From the NCBI GenBank assembly GCA_017998095.1, contig JAGODU010000195.1, forward strand, positions 1 to 7,182: DNA of 7,182 bases. The letters are read 5' to 3'. This DNA comes from Prolixibacteraceae bacterium. GTDB taxonomy: Bacteria; Bacteroidota; Bacteroidia; Bacteroidales; Prolixibacteraceae. The notes under the pieces were generated by a model. The model saw only the letters and a list, made by a program, of their open reading frames with translations, was not told the DNA's origin and made no database searches. Shown in pieces: positions 5,364-7,182 of the stretch. A program made the translations under genes and the position numbers. Each line of letters begins with the position of its first letter. Within the stretch, counting starts at the first letter, position 1.

Positions 5364-6422
5364 ATGAGGAAAATAATCCGTAATATATTTCTTTTTGTAA
5401 ATATCATTTTATCTGTTTTATTATTATTTACTTATCTGGTATCCTGGGTGAATCCCGCTTTTTTATGGATTCCTTCATTACTTGGATTAATATATCCTTT
5501 TCTTATAATTCTAAATATTGCTTTTATTGTTTTCTGGGTGTTTCTTCATTGGCAATTTGCATTGATTTCTTTATCATGTATATTGATTGGGTATAATACT
5601 TTAAACAGTTTTTTTCAGTTAAGCGGGAGGAAAACTAAATCTGAAGATGGCCTGAAAGTTTTAAGCTATAATGTTTCATATTTTAATTCCTATCTGGATA
5701 AAGGTAAAAACGATAAGAGCATATTGGATTTTATTGCATCGCAGAGGGCAGATTTGATATGTCTGCAGGAAACTAAATTGCAGAAGCAGGGTACTTTGAA
5801 TCCTGTCAAACTGAAAAGTTATTTTCCGGGAATAAGGCATTGTCAGCTTGCACACCAGAGTGAATGGGGAGGACCTGTTACATTTAGCAAATATCCGATA
5901 ATTAATATGGGAGAGCTTAGGTTTAATGAATCTGCAAATCTTGTTATTTATTGCGATATTAAAACAACAAAAGACACGATTAGAGTTTATAATTGTCATT
6001 TACAGTCGTATGGTATTGATGTAAGAAAATATTCTGTTATTGATACTTTAGGATTTGAAAAGAAGAAATTAAAAGAAATGCTGAGTATTGGAAGTAAATT
6101 AAAAAATGGATATATCCAGCGTTCAGTTCAGATTAAAAAACTAGCAGAGCATATATCCAAATGTCGTTATCCGGTAATTGTATGCGGAGATTTTAATGAT
6201 ACTCCAATATCATATTGCTATGGTGAAATGACTTCAGATCTTAATGATTCTTTTGTTGGTTCAGGTAGTGGAGTGTCTGCAACATACAACGGAAAGCTTC
6301 CTTCTTACAGGATTGATTATATTTTTCATTCAGACTTTTTCAAGTCCTATAATTATAAGAGGTTAAATGTAACCTTTTCAGATCATTATCCTATAACCAC
6401 TTTTTTAATGAATCAGGATTAA
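5364..6422 (+). CDS. Membrane-anchored endonuclease/exonuclease/phosphatase (EEP) family protein
   Basis: With the ATG at 5364 this is a 352-residue protein. About 80 N-terminal residues hold three hydrophobic segments (about 7-27, 35-60, 63-80), followed by an EEP fold, a metal-dependent phosphodiesterase/phosphatase domain. The catalytic set is intact: N103 in LSYNVSYFN, E136 in LICLQETK, H212 in NCHLQS, D276/N278 in VCGDFND, D318 in RIDYIF and D340/H341 in SDHYP. Three helices after a basic N-terminus (MRKIIRN) would put the catalytic domain in the periplasm; this is inference. The substrate (nucleic acid, phospholipid or sugar phosphate) cannot be told from the motifs. An in-frame GTG at 5328 would add 12 residues. 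I prefer the ATG because it gives the short basic lead into the first helix usual in this family and is preceded by A-rich sequence. The gene converges on ispF and shares its stop tetramer. Confidence 0.88.
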   Translation: MRKIIRNIFLFVNIILSVLLLFTYLVSWVNPAFLWIPSLLGLIYPFLIILNIAFIVFWVFLHWQFALISLSCILIGYNTLNSFFQLSGRKTKSEDGLKVLSYNVSYFNSYLDKGKNDKSILDFIASQRADLICLQETKLQKQGTLNPVKLKSYFPGIRHCQLAHQSEWGGPVTFSKYPIINMGELRFNESANLVIYCDIKTTKDTIRVYNCHLQSYGIDVRKYSVIDTLGFEKKKLKEMLSIGSKLKNGYIQRSVQIKKLAEHISKCRYPVIVCGDFNDTPISYCYGEMTSDLNDSFVGSGSGVSATYNGKLPSYRIDYIFHSDFFKSYNYKRLNVTFSDHYPITTFLMNQD

Positions 6423-6904
6423 ATTTTTCTTTCTATTAAAATAACTGCATACGAAGATATTCCTTCTTCTCTTCCAATAAATCCAAGCTTTTCAGTTGTT
6501 GTAGCTTTAATTGAAATGTAGTCGGCATTTATATTAAGTACTTCAGAAAGACATTTTTTCATTTCAGGTATATAATTCTTTAACTTAGGTCTTTGAGCAC
6601 AAATTATGGTATCAATATTGACAATACTGAAGCCTTTTGAGATTATTAAATCATTACACTTCTTAAGAAGAATCTTACTGTCAATGTTTTTATAATTAAA
6701 ATCTGTGTCGGGGAAGTGGTATCCAATATCTCCCAATGACAAAGAACCTAATAAAGCATCACAAATAGCATGAATTAAAACATCTCCGTCAGAATGGGCA
6801 ATTGTTCCTTTATCATGTTCAATCTTTATGCCACCAAGCCAGAGAGATTCTCCGGCTTTTAGTGCGTGAACGTCATATCCATTGCCAATTCTAAGGGTTG
6901 TCAT
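6419..6904 (-). CDS. ispF: 2-C-methyl-D-erythritol 2,4-cyclodiphosphate synthase
   Basis: This enzyme of the MEP isoprenoid pathway cyclises CDP-methylerythritol 2-phosphate to the 2,4-cyclodiphosphate, releasing CMP. It works as a cytosolic trimer. The 161-residue length is standard for the family. The metal-binding residues are D11 and H13 in GNGYDVH and H45 in the signature HSDGDVLIHAICDALLG. FPDTD (64-68) and the C-terminal ATTTEKLGFIGREEGI (134-149) contribute the nucleotide site at the subunit interface. The start ATG (6904-6902) overlaps the porV stop as TAATG, so the two are probably co-transcribed and translationally coupled. The end overlaps the convergent EEP gene by 4 bp. The porV-ispF order is known from other Bacteroidetes such as Porphyromonas gingivalis. 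It is full length, with no missing catalytic residue. Confidence 0.97.
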   Translation of the reverse strand: MTTLRIGNGYDVHALKAGESLWLGGIKIEHDKGTIAHSDGDVLIHAICDALLGSLSLGDIGYHFPDTDFNYKNIDSKILLKKCNDLIISKGFSIVNIDTIICAQRPKLKNYIPEMKKCLSEVLNINADYISIKATTTEKLGFIGREEGISSYAVILIERKI

Positions 6905-7182
6905 TATTTTGACTTCTTTTTACCTTGTTTACGAAAATCATCGAGGTCGAATCCAAGGGTGAATCTTAATGTATTATCAAGCGGACTTGTCTTTTTTAAA
7001 GAGTATATATAAGAAAAATCTAAAGAAAAGACATTCATTTTAAGTCCGGCACCAACTGTAAGAAATTGGCGTGATCCTTTATTTTTCCATTGATCCTCTT
7101 TAGCCTGGCTGTCAGTGCCTGATTCATGAAAGTATCCAAGACGAACAGCAAATTGATTACTATACCAATATTCAGCACCTAA
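6904..7182 (-). CDS. porV: PorV (LptO), type IX secretion outer-membrane protein, C-terminal part
   Basis: Ninety-two C-terminal residues are visible; the gene continues past the right edge. The fragment matches the end of PorV, a FadL-like outer-membrane barrel. PorV receives cargo carrying the type IX C-terminal signal from the Sov translocon and passes it to the PorU sortase. Recognisable parts are LGAEYWYSNQFAVRLGYFHE, then RQFLTVGAGLKMNVFSLDFSY, and a last strand NTLRFTLGFDLDDF, with alternating hydrophobic residues as expected for barrel strands. After the last strand comes a short basic tail (RKQGKKKSK), probably periplasmic. The stop TAA (6906-6904) shares a base with the ispF start. 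porU would be expected further upstream, outside the window; that is from knowledge of other genomes, not seen here. Confidence 0.87.
   Translation of the reverse strand, partial: LGAEYWYSNQFAVRLGYFHESGTDSQAKEDQWKNKGSRQFLTVGAGLKMNVFSLDFSYIYSLKKTSPLDNTLRFTLGFDLDDFRKQGKKKSK

Overview
The window looks like chromosomal DNA from a low-GC member of the Bacteroidota. The evidence is the C-terminal end of PorV, a protein of the type IX secretion system that is restricted to that phylum; a TonB-dependent receptor with the CarboxypepD_reg-like N-terminal domain typical of the group; A/T-rich translation starts without Shine-Dalgarno sequences; and promoter matches to the Bacteroidetes pattern (TTTG about 19 nt upstream of TAnnTTTG). 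It reads as a mostly ordinary core region, with no CRISPR array, phage, tRNA or rRNA visible.

Layout from left to right: a 60-codon C-terminal fragment of an unrecognised plus-strand gene (3-185); a 158-nt gap holding a long imperfect inverted repeat (259-317); then four minus-strand genes. In transcription order these are an RluB/RsuA-type rRNA pseudouridine synthase with a lysine-rich N-terminal extension (5119-4217), an ECF sigma factor starting with GTG (4180-3695), a four-helix membrane protein coupled to it through TAATG (3695-2988), and a TonB-dependent outer-membrane receptor (2788-344). The receptor has its own promoter and a well-conserved TPP riboswitch (about 2922-2843), so it is very probably an importer of thiamine or a thiamine precursor. 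It is not a target of the neighbouring sigma factor by any sign in the sequence.

The right third holds a plus-strand membrane-anchored endonuclease/exonuclease/phosphatase-family protein (5364-6422). This converges on, and shares a TTAA stop with, the minus-strand pair porV (partial, from the right edge to 6904) and ispF (6904-6419). porV and ispF are joined by a TAATG overlap. The 244-nt gap 5120-5363 separates the divergent rluB-like gene and the EEP gene and carries a good -7 promoter match for the latter.

The most interesting element is the thiamine-regulated receptor. It appears as a single-gene unit without the pnuT/tnr3 partners common in this phylum. Its leader has no intrinsic terminator. 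Instead it has two small hairpins after the aptamer, the second directly before the start codon and able on paper to pair with the aptamer's own P5 loop. I found no convincing novel multi-gene system.
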